This document shows positions 49,305-58,313 of a DNA stretch of 64,000 bases, one piece after another (positions within the stretch are counted from its first letter, which is position 1; each line of letters opens with the position of its first letter). This stretch comes from Streptomyces fumigatiscleroticus (lineage in GTDB: Bacteria > Actinomycetota > Actinomycetes > Streptomycetales > Streptomycetaceae). Location: positions 1 to 64,000 of the forward strand of contig NZ_BMQF01000031.1 of the NCBI RefSeq assembly GCF_014647975.1, given 5' to 3'. A program made the position numbers and the translations under genes. The notes beneath the pieces were generated by a model, which had not been told where the DNA came from, did no database searches, and was given only the letters and a program-made list of their open reading frames with translations.

Positions 49305-50756
49305 CTACTCGAAGGAGCTCAGGGTGGGGTCGTAGTCCGGGGCGCCGATGTCGTACATCGGGGTCATCCAGTGGTAGAAGTTGTCGCCGCGCTCGCGGAG
49401 CAGGTCGTACAGGCGGCGCATCAGCCGCCGCCGGACACCGGCCAGCTCGGGGTGCTCGTAGCGGTTGGACAGCTCGTGCGGGTCGGCGGCGAGGTCGTAC
49501 AGCTCGTTGACCGACTCCGGGTTGACGACCAGCTTGTAGCGGTCGTCGCGGAGCATCCGCTGCGGATAGGGGAAGTGGTGGCCGTGGAACTCGGCCAGCA
49601 GCTCCTCCGGCCAGTCGGGGTCTTCGCCGCGCACCAGCGGCAGCAGGCTGCGGCTGTCGGTGGCGGGGGAGGGGTCGCAGCCGGCCAGTTCCAGGATGGT
49701 GGCGGTGCAGTCGGTCAGGGAGACGAACTCGTGCCTGACCTGCGGAGGCCGACCGGGTACCCGGACGATGCCGGGGATGCGGTAGATGTCCTCGTACATC
49801 GCCGGGCCCTTGTCGTGCAGCCGGTGGGCGCCGGTGAACTCGCCGTGGTCGGCGGTGAAGAAGACCGCGGTGTCGTCGGTCAGGCCGAGTTCGTCGAGAC
49901 GGGTGAGGATACGGCCGATCTGCTCGTCGATGAGGGTGACATAGCCCCAGTAGACGGCGATCAGTTTGCGGGTGACCTCGATCGGCATGGTGTCGAACGT
50001 CCAGTGGGCGCTGTAGTTGCGCTGCACCGGCGGTTTGCCCTCGAAGGTCTCGGCGATCGACGGGGGCAGCTCCACCAGCTCCGGGTCGTACAGGTCGTAG
50101 TACTCGTCCGGGAGGAGGTAGGGCAGGTGCGGGCCGAAGAAGTGGGTGGCCAGATAGAAGGGGCGGCCGTCGGCGGCGTACGTGTCCAGCCGCTCGATGG
50201 CGCGGGTGGCGAGATAGTGCTCGAAGGTCGCCTCCACGGGCTGCTGGAGACGGGCCGCCAGCAGATTGCCCGGATTGCCGTTGGGGGTGGTGCCGCGTAC
50301 GAGGTCGGTGATGCGGTACGGCGGCAGGTCCCGTTCCTTCAGATAGGCCAGGTAGTCCGGGTGGTCGACGGGGTTGTGCCAGCCGGGCAGGTCGGGGCCG
50401 TCGAAGCCGTGGGAGGCGGCGTTGCGATGGGTGCCGACGTGCCACTTGCCGACCAGGCCCAGCTGGTAGTCGCGCTCGGCCAGGGCGGCGGGGAAGGTGA
50501 AGGCGTCCTCGCGGAGGTCCTCCAGATAGCCCACGTTGCGCTCGTAGTTGGCCAGCAGACGGTGACGGAAGGGGGCCTGGCCGGTGAGCAGGCTGGCGCG
50601 GGCCGGGGTGCAGATGGCGGTCGGCGTGTAGAAGCGGTCGAAGCGGGTGCCGGTGGCGGCGAGCCGGTCCAGGTTCGGCGTGGCCACGTGCGGGTTGCCG
50701 TAACAGCCCAGGGTGTCCACGCGGTGCTGGTCGGTCATCAGGAAGAGGAGGTTCAT
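49305..50756 (-). CDS. Type I sulfatase
   Basis: The 483-residue protein has no signal peptide and starts MNLLFLMTDQHRVDTLGCYG. The formylglycine signature CTPARASLLTG is present with Cys49 as the residue to be oxidised, and the metal-binding region FFTADHGEFTGAHRLHDKGP is intact. It hydrolyses sulfate esters, and the absence of a signal peptide points to cytoplasmic action on imported substrate. Its ATG overlaps the stop of the upstream binding-protein gene by four bases. A formylglycine-generating enzyme is encoded at the head of the same gene run. Confidence 0.92.
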   Translation of the reverse strand: MNLLFLMTDQHRVDTLGCYGNPHVATPNLDRLAATGTRFDRFYTPTAICTPARASLLTGQAPFRHRLLANYERNVGYLEDLREDAFTFPAALAERDYQLGLVGKWHVGTHRNAASHGFDGPDLPGWHNPVDHPDYLAYLKERDLPPYRITDLVRGTTPNGNPGNLLAARLQQPVEATFEHYLATRAIERLDTYAADGRPFYLATHFFGPHLPYLLPDEYYDLYDPELVELPPSIAETFEGKPPVQRNYSAHWTFDTMPIEVTRKLIAVYWGYVTLIDEQIGRILTRLDELGLTDDTAVFFTADHGEFTGAHRLHDKGPAMYEDIYRIPGIVRVPGRPPQVRHEFVSLTDCTATILELAGCDPSPATDSRSLLPLVRGEDPDWPEELLAEFHGHHFPYPQRMLRDDRYKLVVNPESVNELYDLAADPHELSNRYEHPELAGVRRRLMRRLYDLLRERGDNFYHWMTPMYDIGAPDYDPTLSSFE

Positions 50757-51745
50757 CCGGCCGCCTCGGTGAAGAGGTCGGCGGTGTAGTACGAGTCGGC
50801 GGCGGGTGCCTTCTTCAGCTGGCCGGTGCCGACGAAGAAGTCGCTCATGCCGTCGAGCCATCCCGCGATCGTGCCGTCCTTGGTCTTGGCGACCAGGTCG
50901 GCGGTGGTCATCGTCTTCACATGGCTCGCGTCGGACCTGACCTTGGCCTCGGAGACCTTGAGCAGTTTCGCGGCGGCGGCGATCGACTCCTCGGGGTGCG
51001 CGGCCCGCCAGTCGTTGGCCTCGGCCAGCACCTTGACGACCTTCTCGTTGGTCGCCTGCTTCACCTCGGTGCCGGCGACGAAGGCGGTCGGGAAGTTGCC
51101 GCCGATCTCCTTGGTGGAGCCCACCTCCACCAGGCCCGGCACCTTCTCCTTGATGGTGTCGATCGTCGGGTACCAGATCCCGGCCCCGTCGATCTGCCCG
51201 GAGACGAACGCGGAGACGATGGTCGTGGCGTCCATCGCCACCTTCTGGATGTCGCTCATGCTCATCCCGGCCTTCTTCAGCGCGAGGTTGAGCACCATCT
51301 CGCCCGAGGTGCCCTCGGGCACGCCCACCTTCTTGCCCTTCAGCCCGGTGATGGAGGTGATGCCGGGCCGGGCGATCACCCGGTCGGCGAAGGTGAGCGT
51401 GTCGATCGCGACGACCTTCGCCTTGCCGGTGGCGGGCAGCCACAGGGCACCGGGGCCTATGTAGCCGTAGTCGAGGTTGCCGGTGCCCAGTGCCTGGATC
51501 TGGATGGGGCCGTTGACGAAGGGCTTGATCGAGGCGGTCAGGCCGTGTTTCTTCCACAGGCCCTGCTCGTCGGCGATCGCGAGCAGGCCGGCGCCGTTGT
51601 AGTCCTCGATGTAGCCGAACCGGATCCTGCCGCCGCCGTCACTGCCGCTGCCGCCGTCGTCGTCGGAGGACGAGCAGGCCGCAGCCGAGAGTGACAGGGT
51701 GGTGACTCCTAGTGCCGAGATGAAGCCGCGGCGGGACATGCTCAT
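50753..51745 (-). CDS. ABC transporter substrate-binding lipoprotein, nitrate/sulfonate/taurine type
   Basis: The 330-residue protein has a twin-arginine-like start (MSMSRRGFISALG) and lipobox SAAAC, so it is probably a Tat-exported lipoprotein. The fold is NMT1/TauA type: IRFGYIEDYNGAGLLAIADE, then ITGLKGKKVGVPEGTSGEMV and DGAGIWYPT. With the ATPase and permease encoded upstream it should import a sulfonate, sulfate ester or similar anion. ATG 51739 is an alternative start. Confidence 0.9.
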   Translation of the reverse strand: MSMSRRGFISALGVTTLSLSAAACSSSDDDGGSGSDGGGRIRFGYIEDYNGAGLLAIADEQGLWKKHGLTASIKPFVNGPIQIQALGTGNLDYGYIGPGALWLPATGKAKVVAIDTLTFADRVIARPGITSITGLKGKKVGVPEGTSGEMVLNLALKKAGMSMSDIQKVAMDATTIVSAFVSGQIDGAGIWYPTIDTIKEKVPGLVEVGSTKEIGGNFPTAFVAGTEVKQATNEKVVKVLAEANDWRAAHPEESIAAAAKLLKVSEAKVRSDASHVKTMTTADLVAKTKDGTIAGWLDGMSDFFVGTGQLKKAPAADSYYTADLFTEAAG

Positions 51746-51810
51746 GACAGAGGCGTTCCTTTCCGGGGTCCGCGAAGGGAGAAGAGGAGAAGAGGGGAGG
51801 GGAGGGGGAG

Positions 51811-52641
51811 TCAGGCGGCCGACCCGGCCGGCTGCTGGTGGTAGACGGACGTCCAGACCTCGTTGCGGATCCGGGCGAACTCCGGCGACAGCCGCAGTTC
51901 CTCGGTCCGCGGATAGGGCAGGTCCACCTCGACGATCCGGTGGATCCGGCCGGGCCGGGCGGCCATCACGACCACGCGCCGGGCCAGATACACGGCCTCG
52001 TCGACGTCGTGCGTGATGAACAGGACCGTGCGGCGCTCGCGGGTCCAGGTCGACAGCAGCTGGTCCTGGAGCTGCACCCGGGTCAGCGCGTCCAGGGCGC
52101 CGAACGGCTCGTCCATCAGCAGCACTTCGGGATCGACGGCGTAGGCGCGGGCGATCGCGCAGCGCTGTTTCATCCCGCCGGAGAGCGTCTTGGGCAGCGC
52201 GTCGGCGAAGTCGGTGAGCCCCACCAGCTCGATGGCGTGGTCGGCGCGCCGCGTGCGCTCCTCGGCCGGGAGCGAGGTGAGCTTGAGCCCGAACTCGACG
52301 TTGCCGCGCACGGTGAGCCAGGGGAAGAGCGCGTACTGCTGGAAGATGACCCCGCGTTCGGGGCCGGGGCCGGTGACCGGCGCGCCGTCCACCAGCACCT
52401 GGCCGGCGCTCGGCCCGACCAGCCCCGCGGCCATGTTCAGCAGCGTCGACTTGCCGCAGCCGGAGGGCCCGACGACGGTGACGAACTCCCGGTCGCCCAC
52501 GTCCAGCGACACCCGGTCGAGCGCGGTGAAGTCACCGTCCTTCAGGGGGAAGGTCTTGACGACGTCCCGGAAGGAGATCTTGGGCCGCGCGGTGCGGTCC
52601 CGTGCCCCGGAGGACCTGTTGGGAGAGGTGCCCGTGCTCAT
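51811..52641 (-). CDS. ABC transporter ATP-binding protein (SsuB/TauB type)
   Basis: The 276-residue protein has Walker A GPSGCGKSTLL, Q-loop FQQYALFPWLTV, signature LSGGMKQRCAIARA, Walker B VLLMDEPFGALD and the H-loop FITHDVDEAV. Its ATG overlaps the stop of the permease gene by four bases. It powers uptake with the neighbouring permease and binding protein. Confidence 0.92.
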   Translation of the reverse strand: MSTGTSPNRSSGARDRTARPKISFRDVVKTFPLKDGDFTALDRVSLDVGDREFVTVVGPSGCGKSTLLNMAAGLVGPSAGQVLVDGAPVTGPGPERGVIFQQYALFPWLTVRGNVEFGLKLTSLPAEERTRRADHAIELVGLTDFADALPKTLSGGMKQRCAIARAYAVDPEVLLMDEPFGALDALTRVQLQDQLLSTWTRERRTVLFITHDVDEAVYLARRVVVMAARPGRIHRIVEVDLPYPRTEELRLSPEFARIRNEVWTSVYHQQPAGSAA

Positions 52642-53444
52642 CGGCGCTCCTGCCATCCGGTCAGCCGGCGTTCGGCGAGCAGCAGCAGCCGGTCCATGAG
52701 AAGCCCGATCACCCCGATGGTGATGAGCCCGACGAAGATCGTGGGGATGTCGTAGTAGGTCTGGGCGTGCATCATCTCGTAGCCCAGTCCCTTGTCGGCG
52801 GCGATGAGCTCGGCCGCCACCACGGTCCCCCAGGCGGCGCCGAGTCCGATCCGCGCGCCGACGAGCAGGAAGGGTGTCGCGGCCGGGATCACCACCTTCA
52901 GGAAGATCACCCGGTCGGGGGCGCCCAGCACCCGGGCGGCGTCGATCAGGGTGCGGTCCACGCCGATCACGCCCTGGAAGGCGGCCACCACGCTGGACAG
53001 GAACGCCGCGAGGAAGATGACGAACACCTTCGGCGTCTCGTCGATGCCCATCAGCACGATGGCCAGCGGGATGATCGCCAGCGGCGGCACCGTGCGGAAG
53101 AACTGCACATACGGTTCGAGGAGTCCGCGGGCCAGCGGGTACCAGCCCATCAGGAACCCGACCGGCACGGCGAGCAGGGTGCCGAGGACGAAGCCCAGCA
53201 ACACCCGGCGCAGACTGGCCAGCGCGTCCTCGGCGAGGGTGCCGTCGCCCAGCAGGTCCAGGGCCCGGGAGCCCACCGACAGCGGCCCCGGTACGTCCAC
53301 CAGTCCCGTCGCGGCGACGATCGCCCACACGGCGACACCCAGGACCAGGGCGAGAAGGTTGAGCAGCAGCGGGGGCGGGATCCGGCGGCCTTGGCGGGGA
53401 GCGGTCGCGGCGGGTGTCTTGTCGGGGGCGGTGATCACGGCCAT
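52638..53444 (-). CDS. ABC transporter permease (SsuC/TauC type)
   Basis: The 268-residue protein has six predicted helices and the family patterns FFRTVPPLAIIPLAIVLMGI and the EAA-type loop LIDAARVLGAPDRVIFLKVV. GGAGGCCGCC precedes the ATG. It is transcribed with the ATPase and lies 31 bp downstream of the ROK regulator. Confidence 0.9.
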   Translation of the reverse strand: MAVITAPDKTPAATAPRQGRRIPPPLLLNLLALVLGVAVWAIVAATGLVDVPGPLSVGSRALDLLGDGTLAEDALASLRRVLLGFVLGTLLAVPVGFLMGWYPLARGLLEPYVQFFRTVPPLAIIPLAIVLMGIDETPKVFVIFLAAFLSSVVAAFQGVIGVDRTLIDAARVLGAPDRVIFLKVVIPAATPFLLVGARIGLGAAWGTVVAAELIAADKGLGYEMMHAQTYYDIPTIFVGLITIGVIGLLMDRLLLLAERRLTGWQERR

Positions 53445-53475
53445 GGCGGCCTCCGCGGGTGCGGGTCGTTCACGT

Positions 53476-54720
53476 TCACTCCAGGGAGTCGGGCGGGCGG
53501 TAGCGGGCGAGCAGGGGCGACTCGTGCAGGACGAGGGCGATGGCGCCGAGGGCTCCGGCCGTCTCGCCGAGCGTGGCGGGACGCAGGTCGACGCGGGGCC
53601 GGCAGACCGGCATCAGATGCGCCACGAGGGCGCGTTCCACGGGCTCGAACAGCGCGGGACCGGCCTCGGCGAGTTCGCCGCCGAGCACCGTCACATCGGG
53701 GCCGATGGCGTTGCAGACGGCCGCGAGGACGGTGCCCACCCGGGTGCCGGCCGTCTCCAGCACGCGGGCCGCGACGGGGTCGTGGGGGAGCGCGGCCAGG
53801 AAGGCGGGCAGGTCCCGGGCGGTGCCGTGCGCGTCGAGGACGGCGCCGACGGAGGCGACGGTCTCCAGGCACCCGTGCTTGCCGCACGAACATCGGCGGC
53901 CGTCCGGCTCGGCCGTGATGTGGCCGAACTCGCCGGACATGCCGTGGGCGCCGCGGTGCAGCGCCCCGCCGACCACCAGTCCGCCGCCCACGCCGTGCGA
54001 GAGCCGGAGGTAGAGCACGTCCTGCACGCCGGCCGCCGCTCCCCAGGTCGCCTCCGCCAGCGCGGCCAGCCGCGTGTTGTTGTCCACGAGGACGGGAACG
54101 CCGAAGCGCTTGCGCAGCAGGACGGGGAGGTCGGCCCGGGCGGCGGGCGGTGCCGTGCGGGTCCGTGCCTTCGGGGCGGTACGGGAGCGCGCCCGGGGAG
54201 CGGATCCCCGGGGAGCCGTCTCCGCGTCGGGCTCGTCGTGGGCCGCGTCCACCGGGCCGACCACGCCGACGCCGATGCCGCTGAGCGCGCCCAGCCGCAG
54301 CGTCCCCCCGGCCAGCTCGCCGACCAGGCGCTCGGCCAGGCCGGCGCGTGCCTCCCAGCCGAGGTCCGCGGGGTGCGGCTCGCTCACCGAACCGATCACC
54401 TCGTGGGCGACGTTGACCGCGGCGACATGCACCGCGCGCCGGGCGAAGTCGATGCCGATCGCGTGGCCGGCCCCCGGGTGCAGCGACAGCGTCTCCACCG
54501 GGCGCCCCCGCCGGCGCTCGGCGGGCCTGTCCGTCGAGATCACCAGGGCGCCGCCGTCCACCAGGGCGGCGACGATGTCGTACAGCGTCGTGCGGGACAG
54601 GCCGCTCAGCCGGCCGAGTTCGGCGCGGTTGAGCGGGCCCTGCGTGCGCAGCAGCCTGAGGATGAGCTCCTCGTGGCCCCGGCGCAGACGTGCCAGCGGG
54701 CCCTGGTGGTCGTTCGGCAT
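53476..54720 (-). CDS. ROK-family transcriptional regulator
   Basis: The 414-residue protein has an N-terminal winged HTH (LNRAELGRLSGLSRTTLYDI, about 28-50) and a glucokinase-like sugar-sensing domain. GVGVVGPVD, DNNTRLAALAEA and the zinc motif CSCGKHGCLE are all visible. An Ala/Pro/Arg/Thr-rich insertion of about 30 residues (starting DEPDAETAPRGS) interrupts the domain near residue 165, which is unusual. It sits at the head of the ABC-sulfatase-GH43 genes, so a glycan-derived sugar probably controls them. Confidence 0.88.
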   Translation of the reverse strand: MPNDHQGPLARLRRGHEELILRLLRTQGPLNRAELGRLSGLSRTTLYDIVAALVDGGALVISTDRPAERRRGRPVETLSLHPGAGHAIGIDFARRAVHVAAVNVAHEVIGSVSEPHPADLGWEARAGLAERLVGELAGGTLRLGALSGIGVGVVGPVDAAHDEPDAETAPRGSAPRARSRTAPKARTRTAPPAARADLPVLLRKRFGVPVLVDNNTRLAALAEATWGAAAGVQDVLYLRLSHGVGGGLVVGGALHRGAHGMSGEFGHITAEPDGRRCSCGKHGCLETVASVGAVLDAHGTARDLPAFLAALPHDPVAARVLETAGTRVGTVLAAVCNAIGPDVTVLGGELAEAGPALFEPVERALVAHLMPVCRPRVDLRPATLGETAGALGAIALVLHESPLLARYRPPDSLE

Positions 54721-54894
54721 GGGCTCAGGATGGTGAGGCCCGGCCTTTTACGTCAACAGTCCGGAATAAATGAACCAGGCGCCGCGGACCAGGTTTGAGG
54801 GGCTGTTTATGCAGGTCAGAGGGGCGAGTTGAGGTGCGGGGCGGCGAGCTGACCGTTCATGATGCTGCAATGATCCGGCGGCCCGTGGGCGCTG

Positions 54895-55905
54895 TCAGAC
54901 GTCCCGCACACAGCGGAAGCCCAGGTTTCCCGTGCTGCTGTCCGGGGTGTTGGCGGTGCGGGCCGCGACGCGGTAGCGGTTGCAGTACGAGTGGTGGCAC
55001 AGGTACGAACCGCCGCGCATGACGCGGGAGGTGCCGTGGGCCGGTCCCTTCGGGTCGGTGCGGGGGCGGGCGGAGTGCGCGGTGCCCCACCGGTCGGCGC
55101 ACCACTCCCACACGTTCCCGGCGACGTTGTACAGGCCGAAGCCGTTCGGCTCGAAGGCGTCCACGGGCGCGGTACCGCGGTAGCCGTCCTCCGCCGTGTT
55201 CTTGGTGGGGAAGTGGCCCTGCCAGATGTTGCAGCGGTGCTCGCCGCCGGGCGTCAGCTCGTCGCCCCACGGATAGCGGCGCTGCTCGAGACCGCCCCGG
55301 GCGGCGTACTCCCACTCCGCCTCGGTGGGCAGCCGGGCCCCGGCCCAGCGGCAGTAGGCGACCGCGTCGTTCCAGGAGACATGGGTCACCGGGTGGTCGC
55401 CCCGGTCGTCCACGCTGCTGCCCGGTCCCTCCGGGGCCCGCCAGTACGCCCCCTCGACCCCGCACCACCACGGCGTCTGCTCCGGCCGGGGCGCGCCGCG
55501 CCGCAGGGCCGCGGGCAGGAACGCGGCGAACACATAGGACCAGCCGAAGCGTTCCGCCTCGGTGACATGGCCGGTGGCGTCCACGAACCGGGCGAAGCGC
55601 TCGTTGGTCACCGCATACGCGTCGATCCGGAACGGCGACACGGAGACCTCGCGCACTGGCCCCTCGCCGTCCTCCGGGAACCCGTCCGGGTCCTCGGTCC
55701 CCATCAGGAAGGTGCCGCCCGGAAGCAGCACCATGCTGTCGGAGCTGTCGGAGCTGTCGGGGCTGCGGGGAGTCTCGGAGCTGTCGGAGTCCTCGCGGTT
55801 CCCGGCGTTTCCGGAGCCGATCGTGGGTCCGAGCGTGACCGGGGCGACGCGCGGGGTCCCCGAGGGCGCACAACAACTCCTGGGTTCCGCATCGGCTGCC
55901 GTCAC
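54895..55905 (-). CDS. Formylglycine-generating enzyme (sulfatase-modifying factor, SUMF1-like)
   Basis: The 336-residue protein has the FGE fold: LLPGGTFLMGTEDPDGFPED, HPVTHVSWNDAVAYCRWAGA, LPTEAEWEYAARGGL, and the active-site pair in RGGSYLCHHSYCNRYRVAAR (Cys303 and Cys308). FGE oxidises the Cys of CxPxR sulfatases to formylglycine, using O2 and copper. A Ser/Asp-rich N-terminal linker is encoded by a short 9-bp DNA repeat. The GTG at 55905 is chosen because AGGAGG precedes it. The cognate sulfatase is five genes downstream on the same strand. Confidence 0.93.
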   Translation of the reverse strand: MTAADAEPRSCCAPSGTPRVAPVTLGPTIGSGNAGNREDSDSSETPRSPDSSDSSDSMVLLPGGTFLMGTEDPDGFPEDGEGPVREVSVSPFRIDAYAVTNERFARFVDATGHVTEAERFGWSYVFAAFLPAALRRGAPRPEQTPWWCGVEGAYWRAPEGPGSSVDDRGDHPVTHVSWNDAVAYCRWAGARLPTEAEWEYAARGGLEQRRYPWGDELTPGGEHRCNIWQGHFPTKNTAEDGYRGTAPVDAFEPNGFGLYNVAGNVWEWCADRWGTAHSARPRTDPKGPAHGTSRVMRGGSYLCHHSYCNRYRVAARTANTPDSSTGNLGFRCVRDV

Positions 55906-55990
55906 ACGTCCTCCTGCCTCGGGGTGATCCACCTCCGTACCGTACCCGCGTCACCGAGGTGACCGACGGCCGTCAGCCCGCCGGTACCGG

Positions 55991-56212
55991 TCAAGCCCCC
56001 CGTTCCACCAGGTCCAGGACGAGCGCCGCGATGTTCCACGCGTCGTCCTCGCCCCGGTGGTGCCGTCCCTCGAGCGGCAGTCCGGCGAGCCGGGTCGTGG
56101 TCGCCCCAGCTCGTCCGGAGCGGGTGGGCCGCACCGGGATGCGGTGCCGGGCCACCCGCTCACGGGCGCGCAGGTCGACCACCGTCAGCCCGATCTCGAT
56201 CACCTCGCCCAC
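55991..56212 (-). pseudogene. Internally deleted remnant of a DEDD-type 3'-5' exonuclease
   Basis: The open frame of 73 residues starts with GEVIEIGLTVVDLRARERVA, the beginning of a 3'-5' exonuclease domain. Within 35 residues it jumps to AGLPLEGRHHRGEDDAWNIA ALVLDLVER, the very end of the same domain. The middle, which carries most catalytic acidic residues and the exonuclease core, is missing while the frame is kept. The 5' end overlaps the permease gene by 13 bases. Confidence 0.65.
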
Positions 56213-58305
56213 CGCGCCGGGCGGCGGTCGCCCGTCCCCGTCATCCGGCTCCGTACCAGCAGCCACAGGAAGTACGGTGTGCCGATCACCGCCGTCATCA
56301 GGCCCGCGCCCAGCTGGGCGGGGGCGATCACCGTGCGGCCGAGCAGGTCGGCCGTGCACACCAGCGTGGCGCCCAGCAGCATCGCCACCGGCACCACCCG
56401 CACATGCCGCCGGCCCACCAGGGCGCGTGCCGCGTGCGGGGCGACGAGCCCGACGAAGCCGATGGTGCCCGCGCAGGCGACGGCGGTCGCGCTGAGCAGG
56501 ACGCCGATCACCAGGAAGCCGAGGCGGGCCGGGGCGAGCGGCAGGCCCAGCAGCCGCGGCGTGTCCTCGTCCAGACAGACGAGGTCCAGCTCGGTGCGGC
56601 GTACGACGGCCACGACGGTGCCGACCAGCAGCACCAGCGCCACGGGCAGCACGTCGGGCAGGGTCCGCCCGTAGGTCGAACCCGACAGCCAGGTCAGCGC
56701 CTTGGTCGCGTTGAACGGGTCGGTGAGCACGATCAGCAGGCTGATCAGTGCCGTCGCCCCGGCGGCGACGCCGACACCGACCAGGACCAGCCGGGTCTGC
56801 CGGAAGCCGCCCCGGGCGGCGAGCCCGAAGACGACGACGGCGGTGACTGCGGCGCCCGCGAACGCCGCGCCCGCGACGCTCCACGACCCGGCGGACGGCA
56901 CGCCGGTCACCAGGAGCACGGCGCCGAGCGCGGCTCCGCCGGAGACACCCAGCACACCGGGTTCCGCGAGCGGGTTGCGGGTCACGGCCTGCACCAGTGT
57001 CCCGGACAGGGCGAGTGCCGCGCCCGCGGCGAGCGCCGCCAGCACCCGCGGCACCCGGGTGTCGAGGACGAAGGAGACGGTCCGCCCGGCCCGGCCCTGC
57101 GCCCAGTTCACGACGTCGCCGAGCAGGAGGGTGCTGTCGCCGACGAGCACGGCGGCGATCACGACGCCGGCCAGCACGACGGCCAGGCCGGCCACGGTGG
57201 CCGCGAACGCCGTACGGCCCGGGACGCGCAGCCGGTCCGGCGCGTCGGCCCCGGCGGTGTCCCGGACCCGCAGCGCCATCACGACCAGGAACACCGCGCC
57301 GACCAGGCTGGTGACGACGCCCGTGGGCACGGCGACCGCCGAGTCGGCCGCGAGCAGGGCGCGCAGCAGGACGTCCGAGCCGAGCACCAGGGCCGCGCCG
57401 GTCAGGCCCGCCAGCGGCAGGCTCCCGCGGGAGCGGACGAAGCCCCGGAACCGGCGGGCGAGCGGCCGGATCAGGGCCGGTGCGCACAGGCCGACGAAGC
57501 CGATCGGCCCGGCGAGGGTGACCGCCGCGGCGGAGAGCAGCGCGGCCAGCACCACCACGGTGACGCGGGTGGCCCGCACCGGGACGCCCAGTCCGCGGGC
57601 CGCGTCGTCGCCCAGGGCCAGCGCGTCGATCCGGCGGGACGTCAGCAGCAGCCCGGCCACCCCGACGAGGGCGACGGGCAGCATCCGAAGGACGCCGTCG
57701 AAGCCGTTCTGGCTGATGCTGCCCTGGTTCCACTGGTAGAGGCCCTCCGTCCGCTCGGGGAAGAGCAGCAGCAGCCCCTCGGTGACGGAGGTGAGGCCGA
57801 GGGCGAGCGCGCTGCCGGCCAGGACCAGCCGGACGGTGCCCGAGCCCAGGCCGGACAGCGACAGCACGACGGCCGCCGCCGCGAGGCCGCCGAGGAAGGC
57901 GACGCCGGAGGAGGCCAGCAGCGGCAGGGACACCCCGGTCGCGCCGGCCAGCCCGAGCGCGAGATAGGAGCCCGCGTTCACCGCGAGGGTGTCGGGGGCG
58001 GCGAGCACGTTGCGGCTGACCGCCTGAAGGGCCGCGCCGGCCATGCCGAGGGCGGCGCCGACCAGCAGCCCGGCGGTCATCCGTGGCAGCCGGGAGGCGA
58101 TGACGACAGAGGCGTCGGAGGCGTCGGACCGGCCGGTGAGCGCCTTGGCCACCTCGGCCGGGCCGACGGCGGCGGTGCCCTGGGCGATGTCGACGACGGC
58201 GAGGGCGGCGACCAGGAGGAGCAGTGCGGCCGTCACCGCGGCCGCGCCCGTCCGGGACGCGGGGGCCGACGGGCGGGCGGCGGGACGCGTTGCGGTGACG
58301 ACCAT
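56200..58305 (-). CDS. Fused double FecCD-type permease of an iron-siderophore ABC transporter (FhuB-like)
   Basis: The 701-residue protein contains two FecCD permease halves in tandem (about 20-345 and 365-690), each with around ten helices. The first has LPRMTAGLLVGAALGMAGAA and GPIGFVGLCAPALIRPL; the second has VPRVLAALAAGAALALSG and GTIGFVGLVAPHAARAL. A single chain thus supplies both permease subunits, as in FhuB. It is the third gene of the ATPase-binding protein-permease operon. Confidence 0.92.
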   Translation of the reverse strand: MVVTATRPAARPSAPASRTGAAAVTAALLLLVAALAVVDIAQGTAAVGPAEVAKALTGRSDASDASVVIASRLPRMTAGLLVGAALGMAGAALQAVSRNVLAAPDTLAVNAGSYLALGLAGATGVSLPLLASSGVAFLGGLAAAAVVLSLSGLGSGTVRLVLAGSALALGLTSVTEGLLLLFPERTEGLYQWNQGSISQNGFDGVLRMLPVALVGVAGLLLTSRRIDALALGDDAARGLGVPVRATRVTVVVLAALLSAAAVTLAGPIGFVGLCAPALIRPLARRFRGFVRSRGSLPLAGLTGAALVLGSDVLLRALLAADSAVAVPTGVVTSLVGAVFLVVMALRVRDTAGADAPDRLRVPGRTAFAATVAGLAVVLAGVVIAAVLVGDSTLLLGDVVNWAQGRAGRTVSFVLDTRVPRVLAALAAGAALALSGTLVQAVTRNPLAEPGVLGVSGGAALGAVLLVTGVPSAGSWSVAGAAFAGAAVTAVVVFGLAARGGFRQTRLVLVGVGVAAGATALISLLIVLTDPFNATKALTWLSGSTYGRTLPDVLPVALVLLVGTVVAVVRRTELDLVCLDEDTPRLLGLPLAPARLGFLVIGVLLSATAVACAGTIGFVGLVAPHAARALVGRRHVRVVPVAMLLGATLVCTADLLGRTVIAPAQLGAGLMTAVIGTPYFLWLLVRSRMTGTGDRRPARWAR

Positions 58306-58313
58306 GGGCGGCG

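Noticed and set aside
54721..54894. A ROK operator in the AT-richer spacer upstream of the regulator
   Set aside because: The stretch with GGAATAAATGAACC and CTGTTTATGCAG is less GC-rich but gives no convincing palindrome.
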